Shown here: piece after piece, positions 35,901-46,072 of the stretch
How the letters are laid out: every line of letters starts with the position of its first letter
Position numbering within the stretch: position 1 is the first letter of the stretch
NCBI GenBank assembly: GCA_025594325.1
Contig: JANHCV010000014.1
Location: forward strand, 806,001 to 870,000
Length of the DNA stretch: 64,000 bases
Reading direction: 5' to 3'
From: Blastocladiella emersonii ATCC 22665
Lineage: Eukaryota > Blastocladiomycota > Blastocladiomycetes > Blastocladiales > Blastocladiaceae
Notes under the pieces: model-generated
The model's database searches: none
Told to the model about the DNA's origin: nothing
The model's input: only the letters and a program-made list of their open reading frames with translations
Position numbers and translations under genes: made by a program

Positions 35901-36770
35901 CGGTTCTGGTCGGCCATGTGCGAGTCGCTTGAGATCAAGGCCAAGCTCTCAACGGCGTACCACCCGCAGACCGACGGGCAGACCGAGCGCATGAACCAGA
36001 CCCTCGAGGTGTACCTGCGCATGTTCGCCAACGAGGACCAGTCGAACTGGGCCGAGCTGCTGCGGTACGCCGAGATGGCCATCAACAACACGGTCAACGA
36101 GTCAACGGGCATGTCGCCGTTCAAGGCCAACTACGCGTTTGACCCGCGGCTCTCGGCCGCGCCAGTTCGGTCGGATCGGGTCCCGTCAGCCGCCGCGCTG
36201 GCCGAGCGCATTGCCGACGTCCAGGGCAAGCTGCGCGAGAAGGTCGAGCGCGCCAAGGAGCTGTACAAGAAGCACGCTGACCGCCGCCGCCGCGAGGGCC
36301 CCGACTACAAGGTCGGCGACATGGTGCTGCTGAGCACCAAGAACCTGCGCGTCAACGTGCCCAAGGCCAAGCTCGGGCCCAAGTACACGGAGCCGCTCAA
36401 GATCGTGCGCCTCATCCGGAAATCGGCCGTCGAGCTCGAGCTGCCGCCGACCATGGCGCGCGTCCATCCCGTGTTCCACGTCTCGCTCATCAAGCCGATC
36501 GACGAGCACGACGAGGAGGCGTTCCCGGGCCGCGCGCTGCCGCCGCCAACGCCGTACGCCGTCAACGGGCACGAGGAGTGGACGGTCGAGGCGATCCGCG
36601 ACGCGCGCAAGGTCAGCCGCAGCGTCGAGTACCTGCTCAAGTGGCACGGCTGCCCCGAGGACGACAACACCTGGGAGCCGTACGCGAACCTCAAGCACCT
36701 CGAGCTGCTCGCCGAGTTCCACGCGCAGAACCCGTCAAAACCCGACCCGCGGAGGGGGAAGGGGAGATAG
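32940..36770 (+). CDS. Retrotransposon Pol (protease, RT, RNase H, integrase, chromodomain)
   Basis: The frame is open from 32910, with the likely entry by frameshift at about 32940. In order: an Ala/Lys-rich linker, aspartic protease with MLDTGAPANLIS (nt about 33247), reverse transcriptase with the catalytic YLDDILIF (about 34396), RNase H with DASNFAIGCVLSQ (about 34840), integrase with an HHCC zinc domain (HATRVAGHFG...CLTCARAK, about 35489-35620) and a DDE core (SMDFITDLP, VSDRGSQFTS, DGQTERMNQ). Last is a chromodomain (VEYLLKWHGCPEDDNTWEPYANL, about 36624-36700), which usually targets integration to modified chromatin. About 1,277 residues, no internal stop. Confidence 0.96.
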   Translation, partial: KRQSGVAEQAATSSKPKPADLGGTTAMATAAAAADKMSVPADKKKKMNKKKKQNMNDKKTNGKSVAAYFGALVRLEMAQDHLHLGGLLAHPGLRTAPIPTFMMLDTGAPANLISRRVAEQAGLVPKRLARRIDLRGVVGSAPGQRQYISHYVHAAVSVTSPEFLHAAVAGSQTVFADGVVPPGDASKQKRVVGDAGRAIDIPCLHCSVARFLVVDSPAFPVIMGLEWMVANGAKPDPRSATVAIDGACTGRCGCPPAQRVTVATVAPRVDLDPLAWDEAHGPPEAPDDAAPKRVLPAKYLKWAHVFDAAAASALPPHRPYDCEIELVEGAKVPFLPVYALSQPELEELRKTIDENLARGFIRPSRSPAGAPIMFVPKKDGSRRMCVDYRRLNALTVKNRYALPLIAELMNQVQGARIFTKFDLRGAYNLVRIREGDEWKTAFRTRYGHYEWKVMPFGLTNAPAAFQAFVNDVFRDLLDRRGVLVYLDDILIFSEDPEEHTALVKEVLQRLADNKLYVKLEKCEFDVTRVKYLGHILTTEGVEMDPAKVRAVTEWPAPRTVKEVQAFLGLANYYRRFIPEFSELTIPLTRLTQKDTPWRWGDTEAAAFAAIKTRFASDQFLAHPDPSKQFIVEADASNFAIGCVLSQVDNEGTLRPVAFHSRALKAAELNYPILDKELLAIKVAFEIWRHHLEGAQHPVEVYTDHKNLEHFRTMTVESQRHARWALFLERFSFRFTYRPGAINGRADALSRRADYELFDNPMLGRAVVPASALTVAATAAASAPLVAGTQGDDVLAAIRDGLAEDELAQSMQRNPGKHPSLTMDLDGFVWRDDRLYVPSGVARTRVIEEAHATRVAGHFGVQRTIEKVSRSYWWPGMRKVIERFVKSCLTCARAKVPRHRPDGELQPLPTPPRPWSSISMDFITDLPRSKGHTCIMVVVDRFSKMTHFIPLAALPTAATTADAFIEHVVRPHGLPDDIVSDRGSQFTSRFWSAMCESLEIKAKLSTAYHPQTDGQTERMNQTLEVYLRMFANEDQSNWAELLRYAEMAINNTVNESTGMSPFKANYAFDPRLSAAPVRSDRVPSAAALAERIADVQGKLREKVERAKELYKKHADRRRREGPDYKVGDMVLLSTKNLRVNVPKAKLGPKYTEPLKIVRLIRKSAVELELPPTMARVHPVFHVSLIKPIDEHDEEAFPGRALPPPTPYAVNGHEEWTVEAIRDARKVSRSVEYLLKWHGCPEDDNTWEPYANLKHLELLAEFHAQNPSKPDPRRGKGR

Positions 36771-36944
36771 TGTCACGGTTCAGTGATCCGACGGCTCGGG
36801 CTGGTGGCGCGGGCTGGTGGCGCAGTCCCTCATAAGCCGAGCGTTGCCCTCGCTCTCCCTCTCTCTTGTCATTCGTGATACAATCCTTCATTATCCGGCT
36901 AGTCATTCCTCGTGGCACAAGACCCTCCCCCTCGGCACCTTACA
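36771..36944 (+). repeat. 3' LTR (174 bp)
   Basis: Same as the 5' LTR over its whole length by eye. It starts immediately after the pol stop (TAG 36768-36770) and is followed by target duplication AAGGT. Confidence 0.95.
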
Positions 36945-36949
36945 AAGGT

Positions 36950-37602
36950 GAGCTGGGCGCGCCATCTCAGTTGGTGTGGGAATCCGTGCACGCCATGCGC
37001 CCCGGCCCTCTGAGCGAGGAGACCTCGTCCGAGGTTTCCTAGCTCATGGCCGGCGCGCGGTGGGTGTGCGGCGGCTCCGTCATGGGGCAGGTTCAGCTCA
37101 TGGCCTGCTTTTGCCGCGGCGGACGGGGCCGTCGCTCCGGTCGAGAAGGTGGAGTCAGGAACGCTGCGCGCTTGGACCCTCCACGCAGCCGTGCTAAACG
37201 GGCTCTCGTGCGCCCAGCCCTTGAGGTCTCTTGCGAAAGTGATGTAATGAGCTCCCCCCTAGGTTTCTCTTCTTTGGTGTCTGTGTTGTTTTGTTGAGAT
37301 TCAAGCACGTGGAAATAGATGGGCAATGAACAGAAGAATTCTTGATCAACTTGGTCGTACTTGGTTGCGGAGGCGTTGAAGAACAGTACTTTGTTCAAAA
37401 AGCGGCATCGCGAATGAATGGAAAGAGTTGTGTCGCGCGTTGTTGCGCCGAAACCGCATGCCCAGCACGAGTCGGACACGCAAGTCAAAGGGCAAGTACC
37501 GATCTACGTGCTCATTGATGGAGCGAGTGCTGCGCGCTGGCCGCCCGCGAAGCGCGAGTGAGCTTGCCGCCTGCACCCGACTCGCCGGCCGCCGCGCTCC
37601 TG
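36950..37602. other. Spacer between retroelement and the small inverted-repeat element
   Basis: About 650 bp. Minus-strand frames here (for example HVDRYLPFDLRVRLVLGMRFRRNNARHNSFHS, near 37400-37550) look protein-like but are short and unassigned. The last 12 bp, 37589-37600, are shared with the left side of the palindrome. Confidence 0.4.
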
Positions 37603-37740
37603 CATCGGGGAATGGGGGGCACAGATTAGTGGTGATCTAAGAAAATCTATGAGAGCTCTTGCTAGATCACCACTAATCTAGCTTATTTACTATGAAAACT
37701 AGCTAGATAACCACTAATCTGTGCCCCCGTTTTCCCGATG
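37603..37740. mobile_element. 138-bp MITE-like element with about 36-bp terminal inverted repeats
   Basis: The ends CATCGGG...GGGGGCACAGATTAGTGGT and their complement form long imperfect inverted repeats, with a further internal copy of CCACTAATCT at about 37670. It is AT-rich inside with no coding capacity. It sits exactly at the inner junction of the right palindrome arm. The left arm has the uninterrupted sequence ACTCAGGAG, so the element inserted with a 2-bp TG/CA target duplication (37601-37602 and 37741-37742). Confidence 0.85.
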
Positions 37741-38542
37741 TGAGTCCCCGCTCTCCGTCTTCATCATTCGCTCTCCCCTCATCCCGCCCTGGCTCGGGGC
37801 CGAAGGCAGGAATACACATCCCTGACTAGCTGTATCATGGCCTCCTCGAGTCGGCCTACATAACTCAACGAGCTTGAGCATTTTAACTCGCCTTGGAACC
37901 TGGTGGAGAGTTGAAAAAAATGCTCCGAAAGTTCGGACACGGTTTGCATTCTAAAATGACTGGGGTGTGAGCGTGGCTGCACGTCTCCGTTGCAGAAACA
38001 GCGCGACGCGCGTCCCTTGGGCGCGCCAGCTATCTGCACGTGTGATTCGCAATTCGGGCGACACCCAAAGTGACAGTATCGCGCAGTAGTGTGGCCCACG
38101 AGCAAAGCTCGAAGTGGATCAGTAGTGCATTCCAAACCAATCGCACATGCGCCTGAATTTGTATGATGGATTCGACATTCCCGCGAGTGTGTGTGCGCGC
38201 GCAGGTTGTATGTAGTCGGGTGAGCCATCGTCAAGATGTGGAGCACGTTGAGTGACGTGGATGTGGAGCACTTTGAGTGACGCCGAAGGCAAAAGCGTGT
38301 GGCGCAACGCGTTGAAGCGACCCTCGTGGGCTGCTCACTTTACAACTTGTGATCAAAGCTTCTCCGATTCTGCCGTTGCAAGTGTCGCTGCCGCGTCGAG
38401 TGCATGCAATGCAACCTAGGAGCCCTTTGTGGATCGGGAGCGGAAACGACGACCTTGGACTTGCGTGATGAGTGCAAGGACTGGCGGCATTCATCGGTGG
38501 AGACAGGAGGATCATGGTCAGGTCGAGACGCTACGGTATCGA

Positions 38543-38614
38543 GGGGCGTTGGCGCAATGGTAGCGCGTTTGACTCCAGATCAAAAGGTTGGGTGTTCGAC
38601 TCACCCACGCCTCA
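38543..38614 (+). tRNA. tRNA-Trp (CCA), right copy
   Basis: Folds fully: acceptor GGGGCGT/ACGCCTC (one G-T pair), D-stem GCGC/GCGC, anticodon stem TTTGA/TCAAA with loop CTCCAGA (anticodon CCA), T-stem GGGTG/CACCC with loop TTCGACT, discriminator A. No intron. Eight T follow at 38616-38623 as the Pol III terminator. Confidence 0.96.
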
Positions 38615-38952
38615 CTTTTTTTTCTCGCAGTGATCGACCTCCCGGTTAGGTCGTTTTCTCTGCCTGGCCGTGTGCGGATGAGGTTCCGTGATATTTTTTG
38701 TTCAGTTCCACGATGGTCGAGCCGAACTACAGTTTGCCAGCGACGGCCGCCGCGGGAAGCAAGTCGCTGAGTATCGCGCCGATCACCTAGTGCGGACTAA
38801 GGCCGACCCCAGGCGTCCGGGACAGCTAGAGGCCGCTGCCGCTGTTGAGCGACACGATCCTGACCTTGCAAACGACCGGCCGACCGCGTTCTCTGCGGAA
38901 CAAGAGTATATATTAGACCAGCGCCCCTCTGTAGCGTGAAGAACAAAGCACA

Positions 38953-39024
38953 GGGGTTGTAGCTCAGCGGTAGAGCGGTCGACTGCAGATCGACAGGTCC
39001 CGAGATCAATCCTCGGCGGCCCCT
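38953..39024 (+). tRNA. tRNA-Cys (GCA), right copy
   Basis: Folds fully: acceptor GGGGTTG/CGGCCCC (two G-T pairs), D-stem GCTC/GAGC, anticodon stem GTCGA/TCGAC with loop CTGCAGA (anticodon GCA), T-stem CCGAG/CTCGG, discriminator T as usual for Cys. The T-loop reads ATCAATC, with A in place of the nearly universal T54. It lies 338 bp downstream of tRNA-Trp on the same strand. Confidence 0.94.
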
Positions 39025-39371
39025 TCTTCTCTTTTGCCTTTTGCCGGTGCTGCTTGCTCCGGTTGTTCTTTTCTCCCTGAGTTCGTCGTTAGCATCCGGA
39101 TGCGCGCTGAGTCACCGCCTCGAGACGGATCGGCGCCCTGCGGTGCCCCCGTCGCGCCGCGATTCGCGATCGGCGAGACGCGTCTCGCACCCCTCACGTG
39201 CATCGAGTAGGAGACGCGTTTTTTGGACCTTGTCGCGTCGCGCCCGGCTTCTACTCTTTCCTCTCACGACATACCACCACACTTGCCATGCATGCTCGCC
39301 AAGACTCGATGCAACTCGTTTGATTCGCTGGCTTCAGGTCGCTGCGCTGTCGCCATACCCACCTCGCAACT

Positions 39372-42300
39372 ATGATGACCGCGCGCCACGACTCGCTACT
39401 GCTGGCGCGGCAATCCCACGCAGCAGTGGGACAGGACCCGCGCCGCGTGTCTGGCCCGCGCGGCAGCACCTCGATCCATCAGCCGCCGCAGCCGCAGCGC
39501 ACCTTTTCGCTCGAGCCGATTGTCGTCCCGACGGTATCGCGTATGTACGTGCCGCAACGTGGTGGGACTTGTACGGCCGCTGATCTTTTGTCCATGGGTC
39601 GCACGTAGCGCTCAGCAGTGGTAAGGCGCCGACCGTCTCGCACGATGCGCACGCGTCAACTTCGCTCTCGAGTCAGGTCGCTGCTGTCGCTAGTATGGTG
39701 GTGAAGCGACCGTCGTCGTCTTCTGCCGCACCTCAAGCAACCGGTACCATCCCGAAAAGCAACAACCGCGACGACGACACGGAGGCGCGCATCGCCGCGC
39801 TCGCGCAGGACCTGCTCTCCGACTTTGACGCCGTCGAGTGGCTGCCGCCCGCCGACCGCGCCCAGTTTGTGCGTCTTTCTGTTCAGTCACCGCACTCGAC
39901 TCGCCACTAATCACCAACCCACGAACCGTAGCGCGACGCCTTCCTCGCCGAGTTCACGCTGCGCTTCTCGGCCGACGTGAAGCCGCTGCGCCGCCCGCTG
40001 CGCGACCCGGCCACGGTGCGCGCGCTCGCCGACAACTTACGGGCGGTGCGCGACAATGCGCTGCACCGGTGCCGCGACCTGTACGTCGGCCACTGCCTGC
40101 AGGCCGCGCTGCCGCACGCGCCGACCGTCGAGCGCACGCTGCACGCCTTTCGCCGCGATTTGGTCAGAGGGATCCGCCCCGTGCACCTGGCGTGGCTGAG
40201 CGCGCAGGGCGCCGCGATCCGGCGTACGACGTCGCCGCCGCCCGCGCCCGTCCCGCCCGAGCGCGTCGACGCGGCCGCGATCGCCGACCACGCGCAGCGG
40301 CACCTGCTGGCGCACGTCCAGCTGTCGCAGCTCGAGACGCCCATGCCGCGCGGCGTCGCGCTGCTGCACGAGAAGCGGCGGATCACGGCCGAGGTCCAGC
40401 GCGAGCTGCGCGCGCAGCACGCTCTGCAGACGCGGTTGTCCGAGGCGGGCTACTCGCGCGAGGGTTTGCGCGCATTGTCTCCTGAGGCTGCTGTCCGCGT
40501 CCGCTCCACCGTCGGCGGTGCTCGTACGCAGGCCGCGTCGTCGCCGCAGCGGCGCCGCTACAACCCGCGCTTCCCTCGCGCCGCGACCCTCGACTTTACC
40601 GCACCTGCTTCGGGTGACGGTGCTCCCACGTCCGATTTTGCCGACCTCGAGGTGCCCGAGCAGGAGCCGATCCCCGAGGACCCGCTGCTCATGGCGTCGT
40701 TTCTGCGGCACTCGGACCGCGAGTACGTGGCCCTCGCCCCGACCCCGCAGCCGCGGTACCTCGAGCACGCCATGCAGCGTCGCCGTCCTGTCGGTGCGGC
40801 TGGGGCTGGTGCCACGCACTCGGACTCGGGCGAGCTGTACCGCCTCGCCGTCAAGGCCGAGAAGCACCTCACTGAGCCACGGACCGTGACTGCTGGTGCA
40901 GCGCAATCTGTCGCCGCCCAACTCGCGTCCGCTCAAGCTCAGGCTGCCGCACCCGCGACAGACCCGTCAGCGTCCTCGTCGTTTCCGGCACCCGCGAGCG
41001 AGGCCGAGATGCGCGACCGCCGCAGCGTCAACGCCATTGCACCGCCTAGCGTCCGCCTTCACTCGTTCCCTTCATCCACCAACGACGACGACACACCACG
41101 CACCACCACACCCAAGTCGCTCATCACAGGCATCGGCCCACCTCGGCTGTCGCACCGCGAGCCGCACGGGCGTATCGTGTCAGACGTGCTGTCGATGGTG
41201 CACTGGATCAACGACGAGTCGGCCGACGACGCGGACCGGCACCGCTCCCCTGCAAACACGGGCCGCGACCTCGACCTCGACAACCAGCTGTCGCGCGCGC
41301 AGGAGGTCGAGGAGCTGTTCGACGAGATCATGCAGTCGGTGACGGGCGGGCAGCTGCTGCTGGGCGAGTCGCCCTCGGCGCGCGGGTTCCCTGCAATCCC
41401 CGCCGACTCGCTGGCCGCTTCGCTCATTCCGGGCACCGAGGACCGCGGTTTATCCCGCGCGTCGGTCGCGACGAACGGGACCCGCGGCACCGTCACCGAG
41501 ACCCGCACGATCCAGCACCGGATCCAGATGATGCCGCGGCACGTCTCGGCGCACGAGCTGCACGTCACGGCCGACGAGTTTGCGCGGCACCGCGCGCTGG
41601 CCATGGCGCGCGTGCCGACGTCGAAGCCCGAAAACTCGCGGTACAATTTCGGCGGGTACATTCCGCAGACGACGTACCGCGTGCGCAAGTCGCGGCTCAC
41701 GGCCGACGGGTACCGCGCGTTCGCGGGCCGGTTCCGCAACGATTTCATCATGGGCGGGTCGGGACAGCGGCCCGTGTCGGCGGCGGTCTCGGCGGGTGAC
41801 GCCTGTGTGGAGAATTTGGGGGTGTCGGGCTCCGAGTCCGACTCTGATCTGGGCGACGGTGGTGGAGAGGAGGAGGAGGCGGTGCCGTTCGCGCGCGGCG
41901 AGTGGAGCACGCGCGCGCTCGAGGTCATGTCGCCGCTGCCGTCGCCCGTGCGTGCTGGGACCGGGTACGACGACGACGAGGACGACACGAGCGTCGGGTC
42001 CGGGTCGGGCGACGATGACCTGCACGACGAGGTGCACCGCGGGCGCGAACGGCGCGTCAAGCTGCAGGTCCGCCGCCGCCGCCGTTCCGCCTCCGCTGCT
42101 TCGCGTCCCGCCTCACCCCACGATGAGGATCCCGAGCTCGAGGACCCGACGGAACCCACCGAAGCCGACAACAATGAGACCATCGACGCCGAGTCGCTCG
42201 CCAAGCGGTTCGACCGGGTCGCGTTCCGGCTCGGGTTCACGCTCTCGGACCGCCTGCGCCTCGCCGTCGTGTACGGGCGTGAGCCGCTCGACACCCAGCT

Positions 42301-42691
42301 CGCTGCCGTGCGGTGCTGGGAGACCGCGGCGACCGCCGTCCTCGCGCGCGAGCGGGTGCTGGGCGAGTGGATCGCGTTCGAGTACCGCGCGTCGCAGCCG
42401 CTGCGGTTCTGGACGGACCGGTCCGACGCGCGGCTTCCCGAGGCGGCGGCGCGGGCGGCGATCACGGCGCGGCTGCACGAGCACGATTCCCGCGTCGTCA
42501 AGGCGCTGGACGCGGTCGACGCGGTGCCGCTCGTGCACTCCGCGGGCGGGTTGGCGGCGGTCCCGCTGACCTACCGCGGGCGCGTGTACCGCGACAAGAT
42601 GGCGACGGATACGCGCGAGCTGGTGCGTGCGCTCGTGCACCCCTTCAATGAGACGGAAGTGTCTCGCGGTCCAAGCCACTCGCCCTCGTGA
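39372..42691 (+). CDS. CCDC87-like large protein, right copy (possible flagellar protein)
   Basis: Three exons, 39372-39540, 39609-39868 and 39932-42691, with introns of 68 nt (GTATGT...TAG, branch CTGAT) and 63 nt (GTGCGT...TAG, branch CTAAT); every splice keeps frame, giving 1,062 aa. The middle is disordered and acidic. The C-terminal block (about 880-1040) with LGFTLSDRLRLAVVYG...RCWETAATAVLARERVLGEWIAFEY resembles the W-E...R-E...L...F-E region I recall from coiled-coil domain protein 87, a sperm/flagellar protein. If right, it fits a zoospore-forming fungus. The family call is from memory and tentative; the gene model is firmer. Confidence 0.75.
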
Positions 42692-43617
<926 letters not shown>

Positions 43618-43667
43618 GCGTGTTTGATTGGGGGTAGGGGTAATACAGTCCTCTCGAGGGTTACAAT

Positions 43668-44903
43668 CTAGTGCGAGTGCCCGTTCATGAGCGCGACCCC
43701 ACCAACGACCGCCGCGAGCTCGACGACAAGCTGGACCGCCTTGCGCCAAACCCCATGCCCATGCCCATGCCCGTCGTGCTCCTCCTCGTGACCATGCGCG
43801 TGCCCATGATGATGATGATGCCCACCGAGCAACTCCGGCACGACGCCGACCGTCGCAACATACACCAACCCGCCCGCGACGACTGGCATCACCGCATCCA
43901 TCGCGCTCGGCGGGACGAGCGAGGTCCCCGCGACCGTCCCCGCGACACTCGCCGCCGAAACGACGACCTGCGCGCCGATCGCAAACGCGCGGCCCGCGCC
44001 CGTGCTGTGGATCAGGGTCCAGTCGGCGAGCCGGTGCGGGATCTCGTGCAGGAAGATGGCGAAGAAGGTGGCGAGCCCCGTCGCGGCGCCGTTGGCAAAG
44101 GCCATGGCGAGGAGAAGGCCGTCGGAGGCGGCGTGGATCGAGGAGGCGAGGACGTGCGTCAGCGCGGCGACGGGGACGGCGGACTTGGTGGTGGGTTTGG
44201 TCGAGGTGGTCGGGGAGGGCGTGGGCTCGGCGGCGGTGGTCGACTTGGACTTGCGCTGGCGCAGTGTGGCGGTGCCGTCGGGGTCGGTGAAGGTTGCGGA
44301 CGTGATGCCGTGGGCGGGCTTCTGGGGCTCGTCCCCGGCGTCGCCGTGCTTCTTGTCGTCGCCGTGCTTCCCGTCGTGCGCATGATGATGATGGTGATGG
44401 TGGTGGTGCCCATGCGACTTGGACGCCTCGACGAGCAGGCCCATGACGCGCTCGACGGCGTAGAAGGCGAGGAACCCGCCGACGAGCTTGACGGCGGGTG
44501 GGATCTCCCCATGGTGGTGATCGTCACCACGTGCGTGTGCGTGCCCATGCGCATGGTCGTGCGCGTGCTCGCCGCCAGCGAGAATACTCGGCATCAGGTG
44601 CAGAAAGATATCCCCGAGCATAGTGCCCAGCGCGACGGACACGAGCACGCGCTCGAGCGGCTGCGGGAGCGACTTGGGGAGGACCAGGACGAGGACGAGC
44701 GGGAACAGCGCGAGCAGCGCGACGCAGACGAGGAGCAGGTGGGCCGGGTCGCGGTCGCCGAGCAGCGCGACGAGGAGGTCCGGCAGCTCGTGCGCGTGCG
44801 CGTGCGCGTGCGCGTGGCCGTGGCCGTGCGAGTGCGCGACGACGGCGGCGGCGGGCAGCAGGACAGCGGCTGTGGCGAGGGCGAGGAAGGTTATACGATT
44901 CAT
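43668..44903 (-). CDS. ZIP-family zinc transporter (KE4/SLC39A7-like)
   Basis: A single-exon 411-aa protein with a signal-like N terminus (MNRITFLALATAAVLLPAAAVVAHSHGHGHAHAH). It has long His-rich loops, about eight hydrophobic segments, the TM4 signature ASSIHAASDGLLLAMAF and the TM5 signature HEIPHRLADW. His-rich loops plus an HEIPH box are typical of the LIV-1/KE4 group, which moves zinc out of the ER/Golgi into the cytosol. The usual HEIPHE is HEIPHR here, replacing an acidic metal-site residue. Divergent from MMADHC, with 478 bp between starts. Confidence 0.9.
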   Translation of the reverse strand: MNRITFLALATAAVLLPAAAVVAHSHGHGHAHAHAHAHELPDLLVALLGDRDPAHLLLVCVALLALFPLVLVLVLPKSLPQPLERVLVSVALGTMLGDIFLHLMPSILAGGEHAHDHAHGHAHARGDDHHHGEIPPAVKLVGGFLAFYAVERVMGLLVEASKSHGHHHHHHHHHAHDGKHGDDKKHGDAGDEPQKPAHGITSATFTDPDGTATLRQRKSKSTTAAEPTPSPTTSTKPTTKSAVPVAALTHVLASSIHAASDGLLLAMAFANGAATGLATFFAIFLHEIPHRLADWTLIHSTGAGRAFAIGAQVVVSAASVAGTVAGTSLVPPSAMDAVMPVVAGGLVYVATVGVVPELLGGHHHHHGHAHGHEEEHDGHGHGHGVWRKAVQLVVELAAVVGGVALMNGHSH

Positions 44904-45381
44904 GGCAGGTTGTCTGATGGTGAGAGAGAGGGGATGGTGGGCGGCGTCCGCTCGCCGTTTCGACTTGGCCGTTCGCGCACGCGAGTGATCCTCGCCGCCG
45001 CCCACGTGTTTTCGCCTCGCGTCCCGCACTTGTTGCGAGACGCCGTCGCTTATCATCCTCCTCGTCATGGTCGGCAGTCGGCAGATCACCTCACCGTCGC
45101 GGCGCGGGCCACGTCGCAACTCGCGGGCGCGGCGGGCCGACGCAGCACGCCACCACCGCGTCCGCCAGCGTGCCCGAGGGCGCGGACCCGCGCCACGGCG
45201 TGACCGGGCGGCAGATGACGCGCTTCGCTTCATGTCTCGCACCGGCTGACCGCGTCGCGCCTCGCCTCGCTCGAATTCACGTCGGGCTGGACGGCCATCG
45301 GCTTCGGCCGCGATGGGTGGCCGCATAAAGCCCACGTCCGCCCCCCTCCCTCCCACGCCCGACCACCACAACACCACCAAG
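44904..45381. promoter_or_regulatory. Divergent promoter region between ZIP transporter and MMADHC
   Basis: 478 bp with no supported gene. A TATA-like CATAAAG at about 45325 lies 50-60 bp before the chosen MMADHC start. Confidence 0.5.
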
Positions 45382-46041
45382 ATGCTCATGCAAACGCCCT
45401 CCACTACGCCCGCGTCGCTGTCGGCCGCGGTCCCCGCGTGCCCTTCGTGCCACCCGCACCTGGCCACGTCGCGCGCCGCGGCTTCGGCGTGTGCTGCCTG
45501 TTCCTCGTCAACCTCGACCCGCGTCCGCCACCACACGACGCACCTGCCGCCGACTCTCGTCGAATTCGAGTCGTGCCCGCTCCAAGTCTCGGTGCACGCG
45601 CCGGCCACGCGGTTCCTGCGCGACCTGGCGCCCGTGTTCCCCACGGTCGACTCGGCCAACATCCTCGTCGTCCCGGTCCTGCAGCCGACGGTCCTCGACA
45701 TGGTCGCGTACGGGCGCGACGTGGACGCCGAGCGCGACGCCCTGCTCGAGCGGTTTGTCCGGTTCGCGAGCCGCCTCGCTGACCGGTTAACCGAAAAGGG
45801 GTACTGGTGCGACTTCACGGACCCGGCGTCGGGGTACCCGGTGCGGTCGGCCGCGGGTTCCGCCCTGTACCCGGACGTGAGCGGGTGCACGGCGCTGCTG
45901 CGGTACGACGTTATGAACGTCGGGTGCTGCAAGGTCGTGCTGCACCCGGACTGGGGGAGCAAGGTGTACCCGGCGACGTGCTTTACGACGGCGCCGAGCG
46001 AGGTGGTGGTGGCTGCGTTGCTGCTGGATGATGATGCGTAA
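45382..46041 (+). CDS. MMADHC: MMADHC (CblD) cobalamin-trafficking protein
   Basis: In known systems this protein partitions cobalamin between cytosolic methionine synthase and mitochondrial methylmalonyl-CoA mutase. The 219-aa product has the family order: VEFESCPLQVSVHAP, then NILVVPVLQPT, GYWCDFTDPASGYP, LRYDVMNVGCCKVVLHPDWGSKVYPATCFTTAPSE at the C terminus. The N terminus is Ser/Thr/Cys-rich and could be a targeting peptide. An upstream in-frame ATG at 45313 would add 23 residues. I prefer 45382 because of its ACCAAG context and the TATA-like box upstream. Confidence 0.88.
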   Translation: MLMQTPSTTPASLSAAVPACPSCHPHLATSRAAASACAACSSSTSTRVRHHTTHLPPTLVEFESCPLQVSVHAPATRFLRDLAPVFPTVDSANILVVPVLQPTVLDMVAYGRDVDAERDALLERFVRFASRLADRLTEKGYWCDFTDPASGYPVRSAAGSALYPDVSGCTALLRYDVMNVGCCKVVLHPDWGSKVYPATCFTTAPSEVVVAALLLDDDA

Positions 46042-46072
46042 ACTGTCTGTATATATATCCGTTTTCCACTTT

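Larger units (their letters stand above)
31654..36944 (+). mobile_element. Full-length Ty3/gypsy chromovirus LTR retrotransposon
   Basis: A 5,291-bp element with 174-bp LTRs (TG...CA) that are identical as far as I can compare, flanked by the 5-bp target duplication AAGGT (31649-31653 and 36945-36949). It has separate gag and pol frames in a -1 relation, the order PR-RT-RNase H-IN in pol, and a chromodomain after the integrase, which defines the chromovirus branch. Both frames are open and the catalytic motifs are intact, so it is a young and possibly active copy. Confidence 0.96.
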
